From Pseudomonas benzenivorans (GTDB lineage: Bacteria > Pseudomonadota > Gammaproteobacteria > Pseudomonadales > Pseudomonadaceae): a DNA stretch of 64,000 nt. Position numbers and translations under genes: made by a program. Within the stretch, counting starts at the first letter, position 1. Every line of letters begins with the position of its first letter. Below the pieces are notes generated by a model, which was not told where the DNA came from, made no database searches, and saw only the letters and a list, made by a program, of their open reading frames with translations. Positions 32,280-39,514 of this stretch are shown piece by piece. Location of the stretch: positions 2,604,001 to 2,668,000 of the forward strand of contig NZ_CP137892.1 in NCBI RefSeq assembly GCF_033547155.1, given 5' to 3'.

Positions 32280-33857
32280 TTAGAAAACACCGGCTTTCAC
32301 GCTAGAAGTAGGACGCTTCCAGGTAAGGCGATAAGCAAGGGCGTCCCAGGCGTGGTCATCACCACCCTTTTTAACAGAATCTGGCTCATCCTCATCCCGG
32401 TAAAGCTCTGGCAAAGTCCTAATTAAGAACCGGCAATTAGTAAAGAAATATATGTGCGGCCTTTCGGGATTCTGGTCAATCGTTGACTGAAGTCTGTCAT
32501 ACATTATCTGTGCGCTTGTTACACGAGAGCCGCTTGACTTGTCTGACGTTACGAACGTTATTCCGCTAGATGCTAGATCCTTCCCCAAAGTGGGAGCTGT
32601 GCCATTATCAACTCTAGCGCCGTTATATATTTGATTATCTGCTGGCCCCGGTGAAACCTTTGGGTGATTTTTAAGTATCTGATTCTGTAATTTCATCTCT
32701 CTTTCTTTAAGCCTGAATCCAACTTTACTGGCAGACATTTCAAGGCCAAGGTTTCTCTTAACTTGTTTGCCATCCGGCGTTAGAGGCGTTCCGTAATCCT
32801 CTCCGACAACAATCAAGCTTCCTTTTGGTGGGCAGAATGGCTTACCGTTTATCATGACCGTTTCACCGTTTGCTTCTGCCGTCCAGAGGCAACAGAACGG
32901 TGTCGATGACCCCCAGTCAAAAGACCTAGAAACATGCCAGTTAGCTGGTATTACAAAAGGCTCCATTAGGAGTACGTCTCTATCCCAAACCTTGGCAAAC
33001 ATGGCAGTGTCATCTACAACTTCCCAATTCCCGTAAAGCCAGCTTTCTCGAACAACCGGATCTGAAATACTCATCAGCCAGGCTTTGTAGCCGATATCTA
33101 CATATGAGTTCTCAAAGATAGTTCCGAAGATAGCAAGCCTTTTCCACTCAACCTGAACGTCGTTGCCGTCATTGTCCTTTAGGGTTTTAACGGTCGATTC
33201 TATTTGCCCGTTTCGTTTGCCATCAATAAAGCGCTCTTTTACCCATGCCTTCCCGATACCCCATGGGTTAGTCATGGCCCTTACTTGCTTTGGTGGCATT
33301 AGGGGCTGTCGCTTTGTAGGCTGGTACGCAGTTCTTAGTGTCGACAAGAGCTTTTCGTATATCTCGTCAGTAGCCCAGGTTGTAAGTTCATCGAAGCCGA
33401 TGTATGTATATTGCTGCCCGTGAAACTTGGCTTCGTACTGCTGCGGCTTTTCAATGAACTGAAAAATCAATACTTCGCCTGTAGGAAACGTCCATTCGCG
33501 CTTGGAAATATTGTATTTAGCGCCAGGAAATATCCTAGGAAATAGCTTGTGCGACTCATTGATCAGGTCATTTAGTGCCGAGCACTGGCGACGAATAATC
33601 ACACCACGCCAGTATTGCCCCCAGCCCTTGCCAACATGCTGACCGAACCCCATGAGCAAGCAGACGCTTTTGCCGTTGCCGCGAGTACCATGAAAAAGAA
33701 CTTCATGAACCAGGCTGTTCGGTTGCCCAACTGCTAAGAAGAGTTCTTGACTAGAAAGCCCGCCAGTCTTGCTGCGCGTTGGTTGCCACACCACATTTCG
33801 AGCCGTTCGGGATCTGCGCCTACGTATTTCAGCAATCTGTGCAATTTCAGCGGCCAT
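32280..33857 (-). CDS. Terminase large subunit
   Basis: A 525-residue packaging motor. Walker A is GTRGNGKS at about residues 57-64, Walker B is YIGFDEL near 145, and the C-terminal nuclease has SFDWG, a later acidic patch and DHAWDALAYR (conserved Asp-His and Asp). The ATG at 33857 with AGGGG upstream is preferred to a TTG 8 codons earlier. It overlaps the C39-like gene. The DNA-end type cannot be read off with certainty. Confidence 0.92.
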   Translation of the reverse strand: MAAEIAQIAEIRRRRSRTARNVVWQPTRSKTGGLSSQELFLAVGQPNSLVHEVLFHGTRGNGKSVCLLMGFGQHVGKGWGQYWRGVIIRRQCSALNDLINESHKLFPRIFPGAKYNISKREWTFPTGEVLIFQFIEKPQQYEAKFHGQQYTYIGFDELTTWATDEIYEKLLSTLRTAYQPTKRQPLMPPKQVRAMTNPWGIGKAWVKERFIDGKRNGQIESTVKTLKDNDGNDVQVEWKRLAIFGTIFENSYVDIGYKAWLMSISDPVVRESWLYGNWEVVDDTAMFAKVWDRDVLLMEPFVIPANWHVSRSFDWGSSTPFCCLWTAEANGETVMINGKPFCPPKGSLIVVGEDYGTPLTPDGKQVKRNLGLEMSASKVGFRLKEREMKLQNQILKNHPKVSPGPADNQIYNGARVDNGTAPTLGKDLASSGITFVTSDKSSGSRVTSAQIMYDRLQSTIDQNPERPHIYFFTNCRFLIRTLPELYRDEDEPDSVKKGGDDHAWDALAYRLTWKRPTSSVKAGVF

Positions 33858-34293
33858 TCTCGACCCCTGATTTGATGTCAAATCCTTCTTTTGATAGCAA
33901 AATTAGGCAATCAACAACGCACTCGTAATCAGCAACAAACATTGTGGATGTGACGTTTGTACTTGGGTCATGGATAAGTTTGCCGTCAAAAAAAACCTGA
34001 TGGATAACACCATGCCTGTTCATGACCTGAACAATTGCTGGACGCCCAAGGCGCTCAAGGATTTCTGGGTTTTGGGCTTGGATTGAGATTCCGCAAGCTT
34101 CACTGAACCCAGATAGCGGGATGTATGTAGTGATTAAGCCATGGCTAAAAAGAATGCTGGCAGTTTCCTGTATCGTCACGCCAGAAAAGGCACGATTCTC
34201 ACCATAAACCGAGAGCGCATAGTCATAATCAGCGCCAAGAAAGTTAGCTAGCGTTGCAATTCCGCAGTCGGTTTTAAGCTGTTGTTTGATCAT
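33847..34293 (-). CDS. C39-like cysteine peptidase fold protein
   Basis: A 148-residue protein with DCGIATLANFLG at the N-terminus and HQVFFDGKLIHDPS near the C-terminus. Cys10, His98 and Asp109 would be the triad of a papain-like/C39 peptidase fold. It sits between the two terminase genes, overlapping both, so it is made with the packaging machine. Whether it cuts a virion protein, removes a tag or is an inactive binding domain cannot be said. Confidence 0.6.
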   Translation of the reverse strand: MIKQQLKTDCGIATLANFLGADYDYALSVYGENRAFSGVTIQETASILFSHGLITTYIPLSGFSEACGISIQAQNPEILERLGRPAIVQVMNRHGVIHQVFFDGKLIHDPSTNVTSTMFVADYECVVDCLILLSKEGFDIKSGVENGR

Positions 34294-34799
34294 TTAGAGC
34301 CACCTTCTGACTCCGATTTGGCTAGCTTTAATGCTTGCTCTTGTTGTTCTATTGCGATTTTCTCGATATCTGAGTCATCTGAAAGCGCTGATGTCAGAGC
34401 AATACCAGTTGTATTATCCTCAACCCCTTCGTGCTTAATCGTTACTTCCTTGCGATTCCAGTCACCAAACTCCTCCGGCATGCGCCTAGATAGTAATCTC
34501 GCCGCTGCGTTTGCATCACCTTGCTTAATGGCCTTCATAACAGCGTCTATTGCAGGCTTGCAGGACTTGGCTTTAGCAATGTCAACGCGCTCCAAGAACT
34601 CTAGTAGTAGCGCCTCATCTTTCGTCAATTCCTCTTCAGGGATTTCCATATCCTCCAGTTCTTTGGCTATTTTCTGCCAATAGAAAAAAGTGGACGATGG
34701 AATGCCTGCACAACCGCAAGCGATCTTTATGCTTGTTGTTTGCGAGATATATTTCTCAAGATCAGATATAACCTTACTGGTTAGCGCTCTAACGGCCAT
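34290..34799 (-). CDS. Terminase small subunit
   Basis: A 169-residue protein. An N-terminal HTH-like part (ISQTTSIKIACGCAGIPSSTFFYWQKIAKEL) would bind the packaging site. A helical middle and a segment of the terminase small-subunit type follow (AIKQGDANAAARLLSRRMPEEFGDWNRKEVTIKHEG). GGAG precedes the ATG. It is the gene ahead of the C39-like and large-subunit genes. Confidence 0.85.
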   Translation of the reverse strand: MAVRALTSKVISDLEKYISQTTSIKIACGCAGIPSSTFFYWQKIAKELEDMEIPEEELTKDEALLLEFLERVDIAKAKSCKPAIDAVMKAIKQGDANAAARLLSRRMPEEFGDWNRKEVTIKHEGVEDNTTGIALTSALSDDSDIEKIAIEQQEQALKLAKSESEGGSK

Positions 34800-34802
34800 C
34801 AG

Positions 34803-35291
34803 TTACTCCAAAAACCTGATGCCGTACTTTGCGATCATAAGAGAGTCTGAGATGCCGTCTTTTACAGCACGGTTCCCAGACTTATTCTTGCGCCCATAAA
34901 TTTCTTCGGCCTGAAAAACCTCGTAAGCTATTTCAGCAATCTGCTCCTTAGAAAGTCCCGAAAGCATCTGATATCCACGCCATTCTTGCGGTCTTGCGTA
35001 GATAATTTGTCTGCAATTAATCTCAGCAATGGCTCTTGCTACGCCAAAGCTGTCACCGAAATTGAACATGGATACAACGCCTTGTCCTGGGCGAGCGCCG
35101 ACCTTCTCGACAACAGTAAGGTCAATTTGATGATCTTTAAGGATGGAGTTAAGTGTTTTTGGACAAACGCGAGACTTGCCGTCATCAGTTTTCACTGTCG
35201 GCATGTGATAACAAGCGATGAGATTTAATTGCTCGTCGATAATTGAAAGGCCCCCGGAGAGGCCTGGATCGATCCCGAGAACTTTGCGCAT
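34803..35291 (-). CDS. RuvC-like Holliday junction resolvase
   Basis: A 162-residue RNase H-fold nuclease. GIDPG (D8), VVEK (E62) and a C-terminal DGISDS acidic pair form the expected metal site. Such enzymes trim branched DNA before packaging. It begins the packaging operon, with the small terminase 3 bp downstream and a late-type promoter (TATACT 35328-35333) upstream. Confidence 0.85.
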   Translation of the reverse strand: MRKVLGIDPGLSGGLSIIDEQLNLIACYHMPTVKTDDGKSRVCPKTLNSILKDHQIDLTVVEKVGARPGQGVVSMFNFGDSFGVARAIAEINCRQIIYARPQEWRGYQMLSGLSKEQIAEIAYEVFQAEEIYGRKNKSGNRAVKDGISDSLMIAKYGIRFLE

Positions 35292-35344
35292 GGCGTTCTT
35301 CTTATTATTATTTGTATTGCTTTAATCAGTATATCACGATGCGA
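35292..35344 (-). promoter_or_regulatory. Late-type promoter and leader of the packaging operon
   Basis: TGATATACT (extended -10), then AATACAAATAATAATAAGAAG before the resolvase ATG. Confidence 0.5.
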
Positions 35345-36052
35345 TTAGCTATTTTGTTTTCGCTTTAACTCCTCTTTAAGTGTTGGTAGCCCCTTGCCAA
35401 CGGTTTTAATCAGCTTGAGGAAACGCTCAGACTTCCTAAATTGCTCTGTCTCCCCTGCATAGCAGTAATCAAACCCCTGCTTTGTGCACCATTCTTCTAG
35501 GGTCATTTTCGACCCATCTTTCCGAATGTAGTTAGTCCATGGGCAGATGATGTCGCGACATTGCAGAACGAAAACAAAGTGCACATTCCATTGTTTTGCA
35601 ACTTGCTTGTACTTCCCGGCCTCTTCTAGGGTTCGGATGACACCCTTGATTTCAAAGATAATGCGGTCGTTTTCAGAGCAGATATTATCTGGCTTGTACT
35701 TGTGCTCAACTATGTACGGGATCTTGTAGTCTTCGGGTTCGCGTTCAAGGTCAGATAACCCTCCAAAATATTGCTCGGAAAGTTCTAACCAACTTGCGAA
35801 TGGACGTGGGTATGGAGGGAGATCGCGGGCCTTCTGAAAGCCTGGTGTATCTTCTGGCAATGAAGTACCAATCATCACTGCGTTGTAAGCATTCCAGTCA
35901 ATTTTTGACTGGTAATCGAGGATCTCTGCGCATAGCGACTTGAGTAACGAGTGATCGATTTCTTTGTAGCCGTCTTTTTTCTTAAGTAAGTCAGCTACTG
36001 GGCCGGTTAAGCATAAATCGATCAGCGAAATTTTTGGTGGATTGGTAGACAT
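35345..36052 (-). CDS. PD-(D/E)XK endonuclease
   Basis: A 235-residue protein. YIVEHKYKPDNICS followed by RIIFEIKG gives the E...PD...(E)xK layout of PD-(D/E)XK nucleases, close in style to phage T7 endonuclease I. The leader AAAACAACAAAAAAAGAGAT is like those of early genes. A role in recombination or host DNA breakdown is likely from the family; the substrate is not known. Confidence 0.65.
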   Translation of the reverse strand: MSTNPPKISLIDLCLTGPVADLLKKKDGYKEIDHSLLKSLCAEILDYQSKIDWNAYNAVMIGTSLPEDTPGFQKARDLPPYPRPFASWLELSEQYFGGLSDLEREPEDYKIPYIVEHKYKPDNICSENDRIIFEIKGVIRTLEEAGKYKQVAKQWNVHFVFVLQCRDIICPWTNYIRKDGSKMTLEEWCTKQGFDYCYAGETEQFRKSERFLKLIKTVGKGLPTLKEELKRKQNS

Positions 36053-36139
36053 GGAGATCTCTTTTTTTGTTGTTTTGGATCCTCCGTTTTTTTACTGGTC
36101 AGGCTCCTTTACCGCCAGGCCTTACATGCTAGGGATTTA

Positions 36140-36346
36140 CTACCACTTAAGCGCAAGGCCTACTGATGGCGCACCGATTCCCTTTAGTCTTTCATTAAGC
36201 TCTGTAGCTGCTTTTATATAGGCTTCTGTCGGCATGGACTCAATGTTATTGATATACATCTCTCTAAGTCGCTGCTTTTCTGCTTTAAGCTCTGGATAAC
36301 CATCTAAAATTTCTAACTCTTGCTTTACGAACTTCGGCCTAATCAT
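36140..36346 (-). CDS. Small hypothetical protein with early-type leader
   Basis: A 68-residue helical protein. REMYINNIESMPTEAYIKAA has a faint likeness to the cluster tag but lacks the HL..Y core. It has an early-type leader (TTGTCA, GGATGAT, hairpin 36369-36385), so it is regulated like the replication genes. Function unknown. Confidence 0.5.
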   Translation of the reverse strand: MIRPKFVKQELEILDGYPELKAEKQRLREMYINNIESMPTEAYIKAATELNERLKGIGAPSVGLALKW

Positions 36347-36368
36347 TTTTATTCTCTCTTATTGTTTG

Positions 36369-36385
36369 GAGCTTCTCTCTAGCTC
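36369..36385 (-). promoter_or_regulatory. Leader hairpin of the GAGA-loop family
   Basis: GAGCU-AGAGAGA-AGCUC, five perfect pairs. Upstream TTGTCA and a -10 such as TAAACA are 17 bp apart with GGATGAT between them, and a GTATATTTC-AAACTTTTACAG block (36444-36465) repeats the short element end at 29949. Confidence 0.65.
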
Positions 36386-36548
36386 ATGTGTTTATTATTG
36401 CAATCATCCATTGACAAGTAAACTAGCCAAGTTGTTATTTAGGGGTATATTTCAAACTTTTACAGTTTCGAACAACTTTGGATATTGCATGCCACAACCC
36501 CCCACACCCCCTAATTCCAATAACGGGGCTTCCCTGCCCCATCATCAC

Positions 36549-38852
36549 TTACACCACATACTTCATCATTTGCTCAAAGCTCTCTTTCTTGATGATGTAG
36601 TAGTACCCCGATTTGCCCCCGTTAACTTTCTTTGTCTTCAAACCCATCTGGCTCATGATCTTAGTGATCGCGGCTTGCTTCGCGACGGGTGTGCTGGCTT
36701 TGCCAATGCTCAGGCCCTGACGGATCACTTCAAGTCGGATCTCATTGAGCCTGTCGAAGAGTTGCGTGCTTTGCTCAGACTTCCACAGCCTTTCCAGTGT
36801 CTCTGCGGGTACATTGCCATCTGCATCAAGCTTGATTTTTACGTCCTTCAGCATGCGCTCTACGGCGTCTTTGATCATGGCGTAGACCTTGCCCTCTGGT
36901 GTGTCGCAGGCGGGCTTCATGAGCTTGCGGAAGCGTGTGATCGTGCCCTCGCCTTTCTTCCACACCGCCGCGTCGGAATCATCAATGGTGCGGCCAATGA
37001 CTTCTTCGGCACGTGCGCGGATAACCTCGAAGTATTCCTGCTCGCTTTCTGAGCCGGCGTCAGCAACTCTGGCGACTTGATCAGTGCCTGCCTTCTTGCT
37101 TGCCAGTACCTTACTGGCGGTGCTGGCATTGACGGTCTTACGACCTTGACTGTCTGCGACAAAGCCGAGCCTGGCCATCTCATCGTTGTGTACCAGTACT
37201 TCGACTTTGAAGCCCTGAGCAAGCATCGTGGCTGGTAGTGAGTTCTGAATGTGATCGCGCAACCAGGCTTCGTCGCTCATGTGCTCGCGGCGGGTCATCT
37301 CGAACGCCGATGGTTTGATGTCAAAGTCCAGAGCTTCAATCAGCGTCGCTTTGAGGTTTTCATCGATGTTTGCGGCTTCGATAGCAGCGCGGGTTGTAGG
37401 GGCATCAGAGCGCGTCTCAAGGGCCTCCAGCTGCTCTTGCTTGCTGTACTCAGGAGCTTTCATGCCCACGATGAATTCACGCGCCGTGCGGTCTCTGCGG
37501 AGCATCTGAATGCAGTCTGATGGCACTACCTGGCCACTGAACAGACCGAAGTGGCGGGTGAAGTGAGCGGACGTGATCGACAGCGCGGAAGTAATTACTG
37601 GGCTGTAGATGACGACTTGGTGAGAGGTGCTGTTTGGGTCTGCGATAAAGGCAGCTTGGGCCTCCCATTTTGCGCTCTCAGAAGTGATCACCAGGGCTTC
37701 CACACCAGTGCGCTTCTTGATCGCGGCAGCAAGGGCCTTGGCAGCCTTAGCGCCATCGCAAGAGACCAACACGTTTTCGCCGCCAGAGGTAGCCTCGATC
37801 ACTAGGCCGCGCACATGATCGAGATCCCCGGTCTTCACGGTAATATCGCTGTGATCGCGTTTGATGCTGTACAGCGTGTGATCCCAACCGATCATTTCAA
37901 CACACCTGGCATTGATATCAGCGTCGGCCATAACGACGGTGGGCGCGTTTTTGACAACAAAATTCAGGGCATTCCAGACGGCTTCGCGGGCCTTCACCTC
38001 TCCGCCGAGAACGTGGCTGATGACTTGGCTGGCTTCGTCAATGATCACTGTGTCGGCGCTCTCGATGAAGTCTTTGAACTTCGCTGCCGAGAGGGAGTTG
38101 ACGACGATCTTCAGCGCCCTGGCCTTGCGGATGATGTCCGGGGAGGTACACTCGTCGTAACTAACCATGCCAGCGATGCCAGTGCAGAGCGTGGCATTGA
38201 TAGAGCGACGGTGACTGATGATCAGGACTTTCTCACCGCATGACAGGGCTTCGCGAACCAGGGGCTCGATGATCTCGCTGGTCTTGCCATAGCCAGTGGG
38301 CAAGTTGAGGAGGAATTTGCCGGCTGTTGAGCAGATGTGTTGAGCGATTTCCTGAGCGCTTTCGGGGACGACCGTGTAAGCGTCTTCGTAGATGGAAGAG
38401 ACGCGCTGGGTTCTGCGATAGAGCTCGGCATTCATGCGCTCAAGCTTGCGCTCGATAAGGTACTGGCACTCAGCAGGAGAGCGGCCAGAGGCCAGTGCAA
38501 GCATTTCTGACTTGCCGACGATATCACCAGTGAGAAAAGCATCCCTGGCAAGCTCGTAGGCGGCCTTGTGCATTGCGCGGTCAGTGTGATCGTTGCTGGC
38601 GATCATTATGGCTACGTCAATTTTGCTCATCTTGTAGATAGAGTCAGTGATGACAGTGCCGTCTGTGTCAGCGATGCCGGATGCTGTTTTATATGCGGCT
38701 TCGATAGCTTCTGTGACGCCAGCTTTAATGCCTATTATTCTTTTAGATGCCGGGTAGTCAGCTCGTAGCTCTTTGGCTTTAGCTAAAACGTCATCAGCTT
38801 CTATTGTCGTGTAGCTTTCGATTTCAGTATTGATAGCGAACATGGACTTCAT
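36549..38852 (-). CDS. SF2 helicase, origin-binding/replication type
   Basis: A 767-residue protein. Walker A is PTGYGKTS (about 185-192), DEAS at 272-275 is motif II, and QMLRRDR (449-455) is motif VI of superfamily 2, in the order of herpes UL9-type and related phage helicases. The C-terminal third is helical with no domain recognised. It is divergent from the primase across the 79-bp inverted repeat and shares its promoter sequence. The ATG at 38852 is used; a second ATG at 38843 has a better spaced AAAGAG. Confidence 0.8.
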   Translation of the reverse strand: MKSMFAINTEIESYTTIEADDVLAKAKELRADYPASKRIIGIKAGVTEAIEAAYKTASGIADTDGTVITDSIYKMSKIDVAIMIASNDHTDRAMHKAAYELARDAFLTGDIVGKSEMLALASGRSPAECQYLIERKLERMNAELYRRTQRVSSIYEDAYTVVPESAQEIAQHICSTAGKFLLNLPTGYGKTSEIIEPLVREALSCGEKVLIISHRRSINATLCTGIAGMVSYDECTSPDIIRKARALKIVVNSLSAAKFKDFIESADTVIIDEASQVISHVLGGEVKAREAVWNALNFVVKNAPTVVMADADINARCVEMIGWDHTLYSIKRDHSDITVKTGDLDHVRGLVIEATSGGENVLVSCDGAKAAKALAAAIKKRTGVEALVITSESAKWEAQAAFIADPNSTSHQVVIYSPVITSALSITSAHFTRHFGLFSGQVVPSDCIQMLRRDRTAREFIVGMKAPEYSKQEQLEALETRSDAPTTRAAIEAANIDENLKATLIEALDFDIKPSAFEMTRREHMSDEAWLRDHIQNSLPATMLAQGFKVEVLVHNDEMARLGFVADSQGRKTVNASTASKVLASKKAGTDQVARVADAGSESEQEYFEVIRARAEEVIGRTIDDSDAAVWKKGEGTITRFRKLMKPACDTPEGKVYAMIKDAVERMLKDVKIKLDADGNVPAETLERLWKSEQSTQLFDRLNEIRLEVIRQGLSIGKASTPVAKQAAITKIMSQMGLKTKKVNGGKSGYYYIIKKESFEQMMKYVV

Positions 38853-38866
38853 CTCTTTTGTTATTA

Positions 38867-38882
38867 CAGTCTCTCACGACTG
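38867..38882 (-). promoter_or_regulatory. Leader hairpin of the GAGA-loop family
   Basis: CAGUC-GUGAGA-GACUG, five perfect pairs, before AATAACAAAAGAG and the helicase start. GGATCAT lies just upstream. Confidence 0.65.
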
Positions 38883-38925
38883 CAAATACAGTATTGCAAT
38901 GATCCTTTGAGTTATCAATACCATT

Positions 38926-39004
38926 ATCTATTGACACTTGGTTAATAACGGGTATGAAAGTGTATATTCGGTGGTCTATATGTGGGTAATCGGTGTATGA
39001 CAAG
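38926..39004 (-). repeat. Left arm of a 79-bp perfect inverted repeat, with promoter
   Basis: Identical to the reverse complement of 39355-39433. On the minus strand it holds TTGTCA (38998-39003), 17 bp, TATAGA (38975-38980), a good sigma70 promoter toward the helicase. Confidence 0.9.
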
Positions 39005-39354
39005 TGCTTGATCAGTGTAGATAAAAAAATCGGCACTTACCAATCAAGCTGCATTACATGCGAGTTTCGAAAAACCAGAAAAAATCCACTGCCGGGCACA
39101 GCACAGGGCACGCGCCATGCTATGCAATTCAGTCTAGCTCGTAAGCCACCTATCAGCCCTCTATCTATTCTTATTTATAGAGGTAAATGCGAGTGTAGCC
39201 CGTGGACGCAATGCATTGGTTTGGGTATACATCCAGGCCCTGGCTGGCGAGTTCTACTGGTTTTGAAAAACTCTTAACTAGCAAAGCTTGCTAACAGCGA
39301 ACAGTCGCCACAAGTCGAAACACCATAAAAATATTTTCAACCACTGCTCATACG
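39005..39354. other. Candidate replication origin between the inverted arms
   Basis: A 350-bp gene-free stretch. It has an AAGTGC/GCACTT and TTGAT/ATCAA stem near 39003-39048, then repeat element copy 3 (39061-39278), then an AT-rich part. Location between the helicase and primase makes an origin plausible; nothing else proves it. Confidence 0.4.
39061..39278 (-). repeat. Phage intergenic repeat element, copy 3
   Basis: A 218-bp element in the same orientation as copy 1. The ends are GTTAAGAGTTTTTCAAAACC and CTGGTTTTTCGAAACTCGC on the minus strand, with the core GTAGCCCGTGGAC at 39195-39207. Middle parts differ from the other copies while ends and core are kept. Confidence 0.75.
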
Positions 39355-39433
39355 CTTGTCATACACCGATTACCCACATATAGACCACCGAATATACACT
39401 TTCATACCCGTTATTAACCAAGTGTCAATAGAT
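39355..39433 (+). repeat. Right arm of the 79-bp inverted repeat, with promoter
   Basis: TTGTCA (39356-39361), 17 bp, TATAGA (39379-39384) point toward the primase, about 130 nt upstream of its start. Confidence 0.9.
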
Positions 39434-39474
39434 CAGCGTATTGCATGGATGATATCTCATAGTGATAATAGAAA

Positions 39475-39493
39475 TGTCAGCGAGAGACTGACA
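39475..39493 (+). promoter_or_regulatory. Leader hairpin of the GAGA-loop family
   Basis: UGUCAG-CGAGAGA-CUGACA, six perfect pairs, then AATAATAAAAAGGTGA and the primase start. GGATGAT lies upstream at 39447-39453. Confidence 0.7.
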
Positions 39494-39514
39494 ATAATAA
39501 AAAGGTGATAAGAG

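Noticed and set aside
36140-36346. This small gene as a member of the tagged family
   Set aside because: Only a YIN-type fragment is similar; the HL..Y core and the DLG end are missing.
36366-38243. Long plus-strand open frames across the helicase gene
   Set aside because: They lie antisense to a well-supported helicase, lack ribosome sites and have no recognisable domain.
38865-38900. A LexA box near the helicase start (CTGCAAATACAG)
   Set aside because: The two halves are 6 bp apart instead of the 10 expected for LexA.
38926-39433. The 79-bp repeats as phage attachment sites
   Set aside because: They are inverted, not direct, and lie inside the phage between replication genes; the integrase lies at the dusA junction.
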